A DNA stretch of 64,000 nucleotides from Streptomyces katrae (lineage in GTDB: Bacteria; Actinomycetota; Actinomycetes; Streptomycetales; Streptomycetaceae), in assembly GCF_002028425.1 (NCBI RefSeq), contig NZ_CP020042.1, positions 5,245,560-5,309,559 of the forward strand, written 5' to 3'. A model generated the notes under the pieces. It saw nothing but the letters and a program-made list of their open reading frames with translations, was not told the origin of the DNA and made no database searches. Each line of letters starts with the position of its first letter. The first letter of the stretch is position 1. Position numbers and translations under genes: made by a program. Positions 39,931-48,721 of this stretch are shown piece after piece.

Positions 39931-40002
39931 ACGAGCCGACGCCGATCACGAGCCGCCACGGACCGTCGGACCACACGCACGCAGTACAGCCGGGGAGCAC
40001 AC

Positions 40003-40326
40003 ATGCACATCAGGGGCGACCATGCCGAACTCACCGTCGGGGGCCGCCTCGACGTGCGCAGCGCGGCGGACGCCCGTACGGCCCTCCACACCGCCCTCGA
40101 CGACGGCCACGGCGACCTCGTGCTCGACCTGACCGGACTCGACTCCTGGGACGCGACCGGGCTCGGCGTGATCATGGGAGCCCACCGGCGGGCGGGCCGC
40201 ACCGGCCGGCGGCTGGTCCTGCGCGGGGTGCCCGACCGGATGCAGCGGCTGCTCGTCGCCACCCGGCTGCACCGCATCCTCGCGATCGAGGGCGGGCTGG
40301 AAGCGGAGTCCCTGCCCCGGGTCTGA
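40003..40326 (+). CDS. STAS-domain anti-sigma-factor antagonist
   Basis: 107-residue single STAS domain like SpoIIAA/RsbV, which binds an anti-sigma kinase and frees its sigma factor until phosphorylated. The phosphorylation loop reads DSWDATGLGVIMG, with Thr where SpoIIAA has Ser (DSSGLGV). No kinase or sigma gene lies beside it. ATG at 40003 follows GGGGAG. Confidence 0.85.
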   Translation: MHIRGDHAELTVGGRLDVRSAADARTALHTALDDGHGDLVLDLTGLDSWDATGLGVIMGAHRRAGRTGRRLVLRGVPDRMQRLLVATRLHRILAIEGGLEAESLPRV

Positions 40327-40422
40327 GCCGGGGGGCTGCGGGGCGGGCGGGGGCCGGCGGGCGTACGGTGCCCGCGGGAAAAGGGGCTGCGGGGGCGGTC
40401 CGGACTCGGTTTACATGGGCGC

Positions 40423-41064
40423 ATGGTGTCCCCCGACAGACTGCCGGCCTTCGCGGCCATGTCGTTCCTGCTGATCGTGATCCCCGGCCCGAGCGTGCTC
40501 TTCGTGATCGGCCGGGCCCTCGCGCAGGGGCGCCGGGCCGCGCTGACCACGGTGGCCGGGAACACGCTGGGGGCGTACGTGCTCGTCGTCGCCGTGGCCC
40601 TCGGGGTCGGGTCGGTCGTGGAGCGGTCGGTCCTCGTCTTCACCGCGCTGAAGCTGGCCGGCGCCGCGTACCTGGTGTACCTGGGCGTCAAGGCCGTGCG
40701 CCGGCGCGGCTCCCTGCAGGCGGCCCTCGCCGAAGCGGCGCCCGTCGCGCACGGTTCGCTGCGGACCCTGGGGGAGGGGTTCGTGGTCGGCGTGGCCAAC
40801 CCCAAGACCATCGTCTTCTTCGCCGCCGTACTGCCCCAGTTCGTGGACCGCGAGCGCGGTCACGTCGTCCTCCAGATGCTGCTGCTCGGCCTGGTGTTCA
40901 ACCTCATCGCGATCGTGTCCGACAGCGTGTGGGGGCTCGTCGCCGCCACCACCCGCGGCTGGTTCGCCGGGTCCCCGCGGCGGCTTTCCCTCATCGGCGG
41001 TGTGGGCGGGCTCACCATGATCGGCCTGGGGGTCGCCGTCGCCGCGACCGGCCGCAAGGACTGA
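40423..41064 (+). CDS. LysE/RhtB family exporter
   Basis: 213-residue membrane protein with six predicted helices, of the LysE/RhtB amino acid and metabolite efflux family. The N-terminal signature IPGPSVLFVIGRALAQGRRAAL and GVANPKTIVFFAAVLPQFV are diagnostic. Substrate cannot be deduced. ATG at 40423, with no clear Shine-Dalgarno. Confidence 0.88.
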   Translation: MVSPDRLPAFAAMSFLLIVIPGPSVLFVIGRALAQGRRAALTTVAGNTLGAYVLVVAVALGVGSVVERSVLVFTALKLAGAAYLVYLGVKAVRRRGSLQAALAEAAPVAHGSLRTLGEGFVVGVANPKTIVFFAAVLPQFVDRERGHVVLQMLLLGLVFNLIAIVSDSVWGLVAATTRGWFAGSPRRLSLIGGVGGLTMIGLGVAVAATGRKD

Positions 41065-41283
41065 CGCCGGATACCGTGCGGCAGCTGCGGAGTTCCCGCT
41101 TCCGCACGGACGCGCGGGAATCGTAACGGTCCGGTGGTGGAGGCACCCCTGTGGTACCGGCGCGACCCGGCAGCGTTTAGGGTCGGGCGGAAACCGGACC
41201 AGTGGCGACAAGCGGCGCGAGCGAGGCCGGGCGGTAGGAAAGACGGCGACGGAGCGCGCGACGCGAGGCGGGGGGACGTGGTC

Positions 41284-44200
41284 ATGGACCGTACAGAGGG
41301 GCAGCCCGGCGAGGACCGGCAGCCCGGGGCCGCGGCCGCGCCCGGGAAGCCGGCCCCGGCGCACCGGCCCGCGGGCCGGGCGGGCGGCGGAGCGGGGATC
41401 GGCGGCCCCGGAGTCGGCACACCGCACCCCGGCCCGGAGTCCGACCCCGCTGCGGCCCGTACGCCCGTCGACGAGGAGCCGCCCACCGGCACCCCGGCGG
41501 CGGGCGAGGCCGGGGCCGGTACGGCTGGGGCGGGTACGCGCGCGGGCGGAACACCCGCGGTCGCGAAGACCGGTGTCACGCCCGAGGTGGAAACGCCCGG
41601 GGTCGGTCCGGCTGGGGCCACGCCTGGGGCGGGCACGCCTGGGGTCGGTCCGGCTGCCGCCACGGCCGGCGCGCGGACGCCCGGGGCCGGAACGCCCGAA
41701 GCCGGAACGCCCGCGGTCGCGAAGACCGGTGTCACGCCCGTTGCCCGTCCGCCCCTGGTGGGCAGGTCCGGCGGCTCGTCCGGTGGTGCGTCGGGCGGGG
41801 GAGTGTCCGCGGGCCGTGAGCCCGCCGAGGGGCCGCTCACCGGTACGCCTGCCGGCGGTGTGTCCGCGGCCCGTACCCCGGGCGCGGTGACGCCCGCCGC
41901 CGGTCCTGCGGCGCCCGGCGGTGGGGTGCCGCCCCTGCCCGTCGTGCCCGCGCGGGTCGTCTCGCTGACCGCCGGGGAGTTCACCCTCACCGTCAACCCC
42001 GTCGACGGCAGTGAGATCGAACCCCACCGCCCCGGCACCGGCCCGGGCCCCGACCGCCGTCCCGCCAAGCGCGACGCCGCCTCCCGCGCCGCCCGCGACA
42101 GCGCCGCACGGCCTCCCGCGCTGCCCGGGCCGCCCGTTCCCGACCGGCCGCTGCTGGAGCGGGCCGAGGAGCAGCAGCGGATCGTACGGCTGCTGCAGCG
42201 CGGCCGCTCGGTCCGGCTGACCGGGCCCGCGGGCTCCGGCCGCACCTCCCTGCTCGACGCCGTGGCCCGGGCCTGCGCCGACCTCGCGCCCGACGGCGTG
42301 GTCCGGCTCAGCGGCTACGGCCAGCAGCAGCCGGCCGAGCTGCTGCACGCCCTCTACGCCGCCGTTTACGACACCGCCGGCCGGCGCCCCGACCGTACGG
42401 CCCTGCTGGCCCGGGTCCGGGAGATCGGCGCCATCGTCCTCCTCGACGACCTGGAGCTGGGCGGTCCCGCACTGGACGAACTGCTGAGGGCCACCCCCGA
42501 GTGCGCCTACCTCCTCGCCGCCACCCCCGATGCCAAGTCGCCCTCGGACGAGTCCCACCTGGACGAGGTCTTCCTCGGCGGCCTCGGCCGCGCCGGCTGC
42601 ACGCAGTTGCTGGAGGCGCTGACCGGACGCCCCCTGACCGAGGCGGAGACGGCCTGGGCCGGGGACCTGCGGTTCGCCTCGGAGGGGCTGCCGCTGAGCT
42701 TCGTCCAGGCGGCCGCGCTGCTCCGGCAGCGCGACGAGCTGAACGGGACCGCCACCGCCGGGGACGGGGACGAGGACGAGGAGCCCGGCGTCTTCGAGGA
42801 GCGCCCGCGCGACCCCGCCCCCGTGCCGCTGCCCACCCTGGCCCAGGCCGCGGCCCCCGCCGAACTGCTGGCCTCCCGGGTGAGCGAGTCGGCCCGCGCC
42901 GCGCTGCGGATAGCCTGCGCGCTGGGCGGAGAACTCCCGCACCCCGCGCACCTGCCCGCGCTGGTGGGCGACACCCACGCGGACACGGCCGTGGCCGAAC
43001 TGCTCGGCTGCGGGCTGATCACCCCGGTCGGACCGCGCTACCGCCTCGCCGAGGGGGTCGCGCGGCAGCTGGAGGAGGCCGGGTACGGGGGTGCCGGCGC
43101 CGAGGAGGCGCGTACCGCCGCCCGGCACTACGCCTGGTGGACCGGGCACTCCTCGGTCACCCCGGAGCGGGTCGCCGCCGAGGCCGACGCGGTGCTCGCG
43201 GCGCTGGCCGGGGCCGATGTGGTGGCCGCCGTGCTGCTGGCCCGGACGGCAGCCCCGGCCTTCGAGGCCTCGCTGCACTGGGACGCCTGGGAGCGGGTGC
43301 TGCGGGCGGGGGCGGAGGCCGCGCGAAAGGCGGGGGAGGTCGCCGAACAGGCGTACTTCCACCACGAACTGGGCGTCCTGGCCCTGTGCGAGGGCCGCCT
43401 GGACCGGGCCCGGGCCGAGCTGGAGGCCTCGATCGGGCTGCGCGGCGCGCTCGCGGACAAGCGCGGGACCGTCGCCGGGCGGCGCGCGCTGGCCCTGGTC
43501 ACCGACCGCGAGGCGATCGGGCCGGCCGCCTCCCCGCCCCTGCGCCTGGAAGCCCCACCGGCCCCGCCGGCCCCGGGCACGACGCCCCCGCCTGCGGCCG
43601 GCCCGAACGCACGCACGCCGTTCCCCCCGGTCGGCGGGGCGAAGGCTCCCGGGGCCCTGGGGTCTGCCCCCGCGGCGCCCGCGCCTGGCGCCGGGACGGA
43701 GGCACGCCTGCCGTTCCCGCCGGTCGGCGGGGCGAAGGCTCCCGGGGCCCTGGGGTCTGCCGCCGGGGCGCATTCCCCGGCGACGCCCCCGCCTGGCGCC
43801 GGGCCGAACGCGCGCACGCCGTTCCCGCCCGTCGGCGGGACGCGCGCGCCCGGGGTCGGGGCCGGCGTACCTGCGCCCCTCCCGTCCGCCCCCGGGGCGA
43901 AGGGGGCAGCGACCACGCCCGCGACCGCCCCCACGACCTCCCTGGCGAAGTCACCGGCGGCCGCGCCCACCGCCCGGCCCACCGAGCCCGCGACGGCCCC
44001 CACCGCCCGGCCCGGGCAGGCGGGCGGCGCTCCCGCGCCCGGTTCCGAGGCCGTCACCCAGGTCAACCCGGTGATCCGGCGGGCCCAGCTGCCGCCCCCG
44101 GAGACCCCGAAGAACCTCGCGGCGCTCTTCGGCAACGCCTTCCCGCCGCCCGCCCCCGCCCGGCCCGCACCGCCCCGCCCCGGCGGCCCGCACCCGGCGG

Positions 44201-44694
44201 CCGGACCGGCCCGGCGGCGCCGCACCGCACTGCTCGGGGCGGCCGGGGTGCTCACGGTCGCGGCGCTCGGCACGGTCATCGGCCTCGCGCTGGCCTCGGA
44301 CGGCGCGCAGGAGCCCGAGGCACCCTCGGTGTCGTCGAGCCCGTCGGCGCCGGTGTCCCCGCACGTCCCGCAGGTGCCCGGCACCGGCGGCGGCGACCCG
44401 GCGAACGACCCGGCCCCGACGGCCGCCCCCGGCCGGTCCACCGGCCCGCAGCCGGGTTCCAGCGGGGGCACCTCCGCCGCCCCCACGCCGAGCGGTGCCC
44501 CCTCGTCTCGGCCGCCGGCGTCCTCGCCCGCTCCCGGGCCGTCGCCGAGCCCGTCGGCGCCGAGTCCGTCCGCGCCCGTCGGCTCTCCGTCGGCCCCGAC
44601 CCCTTCCCAGTCCCAGTCGGGTTCGACCACGTCGACGGCCTCGACGCCGTCCGTGCCGGTGCCGCGGTCTCCGGCGGCCACGACCACGGGCTGA
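41284..44694 (+). CDS. Large Pro-rich P-loop ATPase-like membrane protein
   Basis: 1136-residue protein. Residues 1-220 are low-complexity Pro/Ala/Gly/Thr with repeated GTP/TPG units. Residues about 285-580 form an AAA/STAND-like ATPase: the P-loop GPAGSGRTSLLD (about 318) has Arg where Walker A has Lys, and IVLLDDLELGG is a Walker B. Residues about 600-740 are helical, TPR-like. Then come three repeats of ARTPFPPVGG type (about 770-860), a disordered region, one membrane helix (RRRRTALLGAAGVLTVAALGTVIGLALA, about 980-1005) and a 130-residue Ser/Pro/Thr-rich exterior tail. A regulatory ATPase signalling across the membrane is inference. ATG 41284 preferred; GTG 41278 possible. Confidence 0.75.
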   Translation: MDRTEGQPGEDRQPGAAAAPGKPAPAHRPAGRAGGGAGIGGPGVGTPHPGPESDPAAARTPVDEEPPTGTPAAGEAGAGTAGAGTRAGGTPAVAKTGVTPEVETPGVGPAGATPGAGTPGVGPAAATAGARTPGAGTPEAGTPAVAKTGVTPVARPPLVGRSGGSSGGASGGGVSAGREPAEGPLTGTPAGGVSAARTPGAVTPAAGPAAPGGGVPPLPVVPARVVSLTAGEFTLTVNPVDGSEIEPHRPGTGPGPDRRPAKRDAASRAARDSAARPPALPGPPVPDRPLLERAEEQQRIVRLLQRGRSVRLTGPAGSGRTSLLDAVARACADLAPDGVVRLSGYGQQQPAELLHALYAAVYDTAGRRPDRTALLARVREIGAIVLLDDLELGGPALDELLRATPECAYLLAATPDAKSPSDESHLDEVFLGGLGRAGCTQLLEALTGRPLTEAETAWAGDLRFASEGLPLSFVQAAALLRQRDELNGTATAGDGDEDEEPGVFEERPRDPAPVPLPTLAQAAAPAELLASRVSESARAALRIACALGGELPHPAHLPALVGDTHADTAVAELLGCGLITPVGPRYRLAEGVARQLEEAGYGGAGAEEARTAARHYAWWTGHSSVTPERVAAEADAVLAALAGADVVAAVLLARTAAPAFEASLHWDAWERVLRAGAEAARKAGEVAEQAYFHHELGVLALCEGRLDRARAELEASIGLRGALADKRGTVAGRRALALVTDREAIGPAASPPLRLEAPPAPPAPGTTPPPAAGPNARTPFPPVGGAKAPGALGSAPAAPAPGAGTEARLPFPPVGGAKAPGALGSAAGAHSPATPPPGAGPNARTPFPPVGGTRAPGVGAGVPAPLPSAPGAKGAATTPATAPTTSLAKSPAAAPTARPTEPATAPTARPGQAGGAPAPGSEAVTQVNPVIRRAQLPPPETPKNLAALFGNAFPPPAPARPAPPRPGGPHPAAGPARRRRTALLGAAGVLTVAALGTVIGLALASDGAQEPEAPSVSSSPSAPVSPHVPQVPGTGGGDPANDPAPTAAPGRSTGPQPGSSGGTSAAPTPSGAPSSRPPASSPAPGPSPSPSAPSPSAPVGSPSAPTPSQSQSGSTTSTASTPSVPVPRSPAATTTG
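43600..43850 (+). repeat. Three imperfect 31-36 codon in-frame repeats
   Basis: The block encoding AR-PFPPVGG-KAPG recurs three times; the ccggtcggcgg cores begin near 43627, 43720 and 43828, giving spacings of 93 and 108 bp. All are multiples of three, so the protein frame is kept. Confidence 0.8.
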
Positions 44695-44754
44695 CGCTCG
44701 CCGCGCCGGGGGGCTGGAAGGGCCTCGGACGCCGCCCGGGCCGGGATGCCGCAA

Positions 44755-44794
44755 AACGCCGGCGGGGCTGGAAGGATCCAGCCCCGCCGGCGTT
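44755..44794. terminator. Perfect bidirectional terminator
   Basis: cgccggcggggctgga (44757-44772) pairs exactly with tccagccccgccggcg (44777-44792), extended by aa/tt, between the convergent P-loop protein and nucS genes. Confidence 0.85.
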
Positions 44795-44808
44795 GTCGTC
44801 CGCGTGCG

Positions 44809-45480
44809 TCAGAACAGCCGCAGCTTGTCGTCCTCGATGCCGCGCAGGGCGTCGTAGTCCAGGACCACGCAGTCCATGCCCCGGTCATTGGCCAGAACCC
44901 GCGCCTGCGGCTTGATCTCCTGCGCCGCGAACACCCCGCGCACCGGCGCCAGGTGCGGGTCGCGGTTCAGCAGCTCCAGGTAGCGGGTCAGCTGCTCGAC
45001 GCCGTCGATCTCCCCGCGCCGCTTGATCTCCACCGCCACCGTCGCGCCCGACGCGTCCCGGCACAGGATGTCCACGGGACCGATCGCCGTCATGTACTCG
45101 CGCCGGATCAGCGTGTAGCCGTCGCCCAGCGTCTCGATGCGGTCCGCGAGCAGCTCCTGGAGGTGCGCCTCGACCCCGTCCTTGATCAGGCCCGGGTCGG
45201 TACCCAGCTCGTGGGAGGAGTCGTGGAGGACTTCCTCCATGGTGATGATGAGCTTCTCGCCCGCCTTGTTGACGACGGTCCAGACGTGTCCGTCGTCCCC
45301 GCTCCCCTCCTTGAGGGTGCACGGAGGCGACATCCAGTTGAGCGGTTTGTACGCCCGGTCGTCCGCGTGGATCGAGACACTGCCGTCGGCCTTCACGAGG
45401 ATCAGACGGGGTGCCGAGGGCAGATGGGCGGTGAGCCGACCCGCGTAGTCGACGGAGCAGCGGGCAATGACGAGACGCAT
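44809..45480 (-). CDS. nucS: Mismatch-specific endonuclease NucS
   Basis: 223-residue RecB-like endonuclease. NucS replaces MutS/MutL mismatch repair in actinobacteria by cutting both strands at mismatches. The N-terminal DNA-binding domain starts [16 protein letters not shown]; the nuclease motif is [22 protein letters not shown] with the catalytic D and ExK, then QLTRYLELL. The last residues DDKLRLF resemble a sliding-clamp binding motif, which NucS uses for targeting. ATG at 45480; TAGCGT 8 nt upstream suggests a leaderless transcript. Confidence 0.96.
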   Translation of the reverse strand: MRLVIARCSVDYAGRLTAHLPSAPRLILVKADGSVSIHADDRAYKPLNWMSPPCTLKEGSGDDGHVWTVVNKAGEKLIITMEEVLHDSSHELGTDPGLIKDGVEAHLQELLADRIETLGDGYTLIRREYMTAIGPVDILCRDASGATVAVEIKRRGEIDGVEQLTRYLELLNRDPHLAPVRGVFAAQEIKPQARVLANDRGMDCVVLDYDALRGIEDDKLRLF

Positions 45481-45700
45481 GGTCGGCAACGCTACTCGAC
45501 CGACGGGCCTTCACGCGATTCGCCCCTGAAAGCCCCGTTCGCCGATGGCGCGTTGTATGCGCATTCTCCTGGTGCGCCACCCGGTGGGCGCCTACCGTGG
45601 TGAGCGGGAGGTTGCCGAGCGTGCACACTGCGTCGCGGCCTCCTTCCCTGCCCGTAAGACTCCGGCAACCCAAAACGCCGGGGTCACGAGAGGAGAACCC

Positions 45701-46093
45701 ATGTCGCTCGACGTCTCACCGGCCCTACTCGAACAGGCCGAGCGAGGCGAGGTCGACGAAGCCGCCTTCGTCGACTGCGTCCGGACCTCCCTGCCTTACG
45801 CATGGGAGATGATCAGCTCGTTGACGGCCCAGCTGGAGGTTGAGGGCGGAGAGTTCGCCGACAACCAGACGCCGCCGCCGGACGAGCAGGCGCGCGGCCA
45901 GCTGCTGCGCGCGCTCGCGAGTGACGCGATACGGGGTGCGCTGCAGCGGCACTTCGGGGTGCGCCTGGCCTTCCAGAACTGCCACCGCGTCGCGGTGTTC
46001 CCACTGGACCCCTCGGTGGACGACCGGCTGGCCAAGTTCACCTCGATCCGCGGCCAGCTGCTCAACCAGTCGCCGGAACTGCGCGACTGCTAG
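45701..46093 (+). CDS. SCO5389 family protein, function unknown
   Basis: 130-residue soluble protein with high similarity, from memory, to the SCO5389 family conserved beside nucS in Streptomyces. It has no membrane helix or known motif; the sequence is mixed alpha/beta with one conserved NCHRVAVFPLDPSVDDRL segment. ATG at 45701 with GAGAGGAGAA upstream. Divergent from nucS over a 220-nt spacer. Confidence 0.8.
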   Translation: MSLDVSPALLEQAERGEVDEAAFVDCVRTSLPYAWEMISSLTAQLEVEGGEFADNQTPPPDEQARGQLLRALASDAIRGALQRHFGVRLAFQNCHRVAVFPLDPSVDDRLAKFTSIRGQLLNQSPELRDC

Positions 46094-46108
46094 CGGGACC
46101 GGTACTCG

Positions 46109-46154
46109 CTGCCGCTCCGTGTCGCGGGAGGTGCGACTGACACCGGAGCGGCAG
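46109..46154. terminator. Hairpin between convergent genes
   Basis: ctgccgctccg (46109-46119) pairs with cggagcggcag (46144-46154), with further tgtcgc/gcgactgaca pairing inside. Confidence 0.7.
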
Positions 46155-46219
46155 CCCAGGCCGTAAGGGGGCCGGGGCCACGACGGGCAGCCCAGGCCGT
46201 CCCGGGCCGGGCCGGCGGG

Positions 46220-47251
46220 TCAGGTCAGCCGGGGCAGGACCTCCGCGCCGAGACGCCGGACGTTCTCCTCCGTCGCGGCGAGGTCGCCGGAGCCCTCCGT
46301 CAGCAGCGCGAAACGCGTGATGCCCGTGCGCTCCGAGGTGGCCGCCAGCCGGTCCGCCGCCAGTTCCGGCGTGCCGACCGGGTGGAGGTCGCACAGCAGC
46401 TGCGTATAGGCGTGCGGATCGCGCATCGCACGGTGCCGGCCGTCCACCGTCACATGCGCGTCGAGGCCCTGGCGGAGCCAGCCCGGCATCGCCTTCAGCA
46501 GGGTCTCGCGGGCGTCCGCCGTCCGGTCCGCCAGCTGGCACACCCCGGCCGACACGTGCCCGGCCTCCCGTACCGCCTCCGGCGCGTGCCCCGCCGCCAG
46601 CGCGGTCTCGCGCCACAGCGCGACCATCCCCGCCTTCTCCTCGTCCCCGCAGTGCATGCCCAGCAGCATCGGCAGCCCGCGCCGCGCGGCCGTGCGCACC
46701 GACGCGGGGGAGGTGCAGGCGACGATCAGTTCCGGCCCCGTCCCGTCCCCGTCCAGGGCCTGCTCCGGGCGCGGTACGACGGCGACCTCGCGGAAGCCGT
46801 GCCGCTCGCCGGCCGCCCCCACCCGGGGCTCGGCCAGCCAGCGCCGCAGCAGGTCGAGGTCCTCCGGGAACCCGTTCTCGTACGCGTCCAGCCCGCCCCT
46901 GAACACCTCCAGGTCCACCCAGGGCCCGCCCCTGCCCACCCCGAGGGTGAACCGGCCGCCGGAGGTGACGTGAAGCAGGGCCGCCTGCTCCCCGAGGGCC
47001 ACCGGATGCGTGTTCGGCAGCACGCTCACCGCCGTCCCCACCCGCAGCCGCCGGGTCCGCCCCAGCAGCAGCGCCGCCAGCGTGACCGCCGACGGGCAGA
47101 CCCCGTACGGGACGAAGTGGTGCTCGGCGAGCCAGGCGGAGTCGAGCCCGGCCTCCTCGGCCGCCTCGGCGGTCCGCACCGCCCGGTGCAGCGCCTCCCC
47201 CTGCCCCTGGCCCGGGAACTGGGCCGCCAGTACAAACACTCCTACGCGCAT
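46220..47251 (-). CDS. LLM class flavin-dependent oxidoreductase
   Basis: 343-residue luciferase-like monooxygenase using FMN or F420. The N-terminal RVGVFVLAAQFPGQ, SAWLAEHHFVPYGVCPSAVTLAA, the VSVLPNTHPVALGEQAALL loop and LGVGRGGPWVDLEVF are typical of bacterial LLM hydride-transfer or monooxygenase enzymes. Substrate unknown. ATG at 47251 has GAGGAGG and AAGGG upstream. A perfect 14-bp palindrome lies 59 nt before it, a likely MarR/TetR-type operator. Confidence 0.88.
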   Translation of the reverse strand: MRVGVFVLAAQFPGQGQGEALHRAVRTAEAAEEAGLDSAWLAEHHFVPYGVCPSAVTLAALLLGRTRRLRVGTAVSVLPNTHPVALGEQAALLHVTSGGRFTLGVGRGGPWVDLEVFRGGLDAYENGFPEDLDLLRRWLAEPRVGAAGERHGFREVAVVPRPEQALDGDGTGPELIVACTSPASVRTAARRGLPMLLGMHCGDEEKAGMVALWRETALAAGHAPEAVREAGHVSAGVCQLADRTADARETLLKAMPGWLRQGLDAHVTVDGRHRAMRDPHAYTQLLCDLHPVGTPELAADRLAATSERTGITRFALLTEGSGDLAATEENVRRLGAEVLPRLT

Positions 47252-47309
47252 CGCCCTTGGCCTCCTCGCGGCTGGCGCGGCCTCCCCCAGGTGGACCGGC
47301 TCGTTGCTC

Positions 47310-47323
47310 GTTGATGCATCAAC
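47310..47323. promoter_or_regulatory. 14-bp palindrome GTTGATGCATCAAC
   Basis: Perfect palindrome between the divergent LLM oxidoreductase and zinc-ribbon genes, 59 nt before the LLM start. The TTGATGCATCAA core is like sites bound by MarR-family dimers. Confidence 0.6.
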
Positions 47324-47501
47324 CTCTGCTGGCAACAACGTCTGACACGTGCCAAAGGCACGGCCTGACAGGAAAGTTATTGAGATAGTCGGGCCAGTTC
47401 CGTTCGCAGGAGAGCCTTCACCGGACACCCTGCGGGTACCCCGCCTCGCTGCGCGTAGTCTGGGAGAAAGTCACCGCCCGCCGCCCCTTCGTGAGGTATA
47501 C

Positions 47502-47828
47502 GTGTCACCGCGCCACAACCGCCCCAGGGGCGGCGAGACCCCGGACGAACGGCCTGGGTCCGGCTACGACCGGTACGGACTGGAGCGCACCGAGGAGTAC
47601 CTGGGCGAGGAGTGGAAGGTCCGGCACGTCGCGGGCGCCAGCGCGGCGGGCAAGCGTTACCGCTGCCCGGGCTGCGACCAGGAGATCCCCTCGGGCACCC
47701 CGCACGTGGTGGCCTGGCCCGAGTACGGCGGCGTGGACGACCGCCGGCACTGGCACAAGGCCTGCTGGAACGCGAAGGACCGCCGCACCTCCAAGGTGCA
47801 GCGGTCCCGCAACGCGCCGCGGTACTGA
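47502..47828 (+). CDS. Small zinc-ribbon-like protein
   Basis: 108-residue basic protein. A central cluster CPGCDQEIPSGTPHVVAW followed by DDRRHWHKACW gives CX2C-X(8)-H and HXH-X2-C, suggesting a zinc site of the HNH/PARP-like kind, though no catalytic motif is visible. Both ends are Arg-rich and probably disordered. Homologues are often labelled ATP/GTP-binding protein, but I see no P-loop. GTG at 47502 with GTGAGG upstream. Divergent from the LLM gene. Confidence 0.7.
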   Translation: MSPRHNRPRGGETPDERPGSGYDRYGLERTEEYLGEEWKVRHVAGASAAGKRYRCPGCDQEIPSGTPHVVAWPEYGGVDDRRHWHKACWNAKDRRTSKVQRSRNAPRY

Positions 47829-47848
47829 CCCGCGAAGGCGACCGGCGC

Positions 47849-48721
47849 TCAGACGTCCCGGCGGCCGACGACGGCGTACGAGGCCGCGATCGCGCCGGCC
47901 GTCACCAGGACGATCAGCGTGATCTGGGCCAGGTTGCCGGGCATGCTCGCGCCGCCCATTCCGCTGTCCTGGACCCCGAAGAGCTGGAACAGCCCGACGG
48001 GTGCGTTGTAGCGGAGCACCACCAGGCCCAGCCCGGTGGTCGCCGGCCAGGCCGTCAGTATCGACCCGAGCACGGGCGGCATGGTGACCACGCCGAGCAT
48101 CACCGCGATGGCGCCCGCCGAGTGCCGCACGAGCGCCCCGACGGCCAGCGAGAGCAGGCCCAGCAAGGTCACGTAGAAACAGCCGGCCAGCGCCCCCGCC
48201 CACTCGCCCAGGCCGTGCGGGCCGGCGGCGGGCCCGCTGTGGAGGACCGCCGCCCACAGGCCCACGAACCCCACCGAGCAGGTGATGGTGGTGAAGGCGA
48301 CGGTGCCGAACACCAGGTACTTGGCGGTGAGCACCCGCAGCCGGTCGGGGGCGGCGGTGAGGGTGGTGCGGATCAGGCCCGTGCCGTACTCGGAGGAGAT
48401 CGTCAGCACGCCGAGCACGATCACGGCGATCTGCCCGACCATCAGCCCGAAGAGGGCCGGAGCCGGGTAGGAGAGGTTCGCGTAGTCCCCGGCGGCGGTC
48501 TGGACGACGGCCAGCAGGCCGACGCCGACGACCAGGGCCACGAGGGAGCCGAGCGTCCACAGCGTGGAACGCACGGAGGTCAGCTTGGTCCACTCCGAGG
48601 CCAGTGCGTGCCCCAGGTGCGGGCGCGGGGTGGGCAGCGGCGAGCTGTAGGCGCCGCCCGGCCCGGACCCGTCGGGCGCGGTCGCGCTCGCCGTCGGCTT
48701 CCCGGCGGGGGAGGTGCTCAT
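47849..48721 (-). CDS. ABC transporter permease (ABC-2 type)
   Basis: 290-residue permease with six predicted helices after a 40-residue Pro/Ser/Gly N-terminal extension. The LASEWTKLTSVRSTLW start of the membrane domain and SSEYGTGLIRTTLTAAP are typical of ABC-2 exporters of the NosY/YhaP type. ATG at 48721 overlaps the ATPase stop by 4 nt, so it partners with the gene at 48718-49839. Substrate unknown. Confidence 0.9.
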   Translation of the reverse strand: MSTSPAGKPTASATAPDGSGPGGAYSSPLPTPRPHLGHALASEWTKLTSVRSTLWTLGSLVALVVGVGLLAVVQTAAGDYANLSYPAPALFGLMVGQIAVIVLGVLTISSEYGTGLIRTTLTAAPDRLRVLTAKYLVFGTVAFTTITCSVGFVGLWAAVLHSGPAAGPHGLGEWAGALAGCFYVTLLGLLSLAVGALVRHSAGAIAVMLGVVTMPPVLGSILTAWPATTGLGLVVLRYNAPVGLFQLFGVQDSGMGGASMPGNLAQITLIVLVTAGAIAASYAVVGRRDV

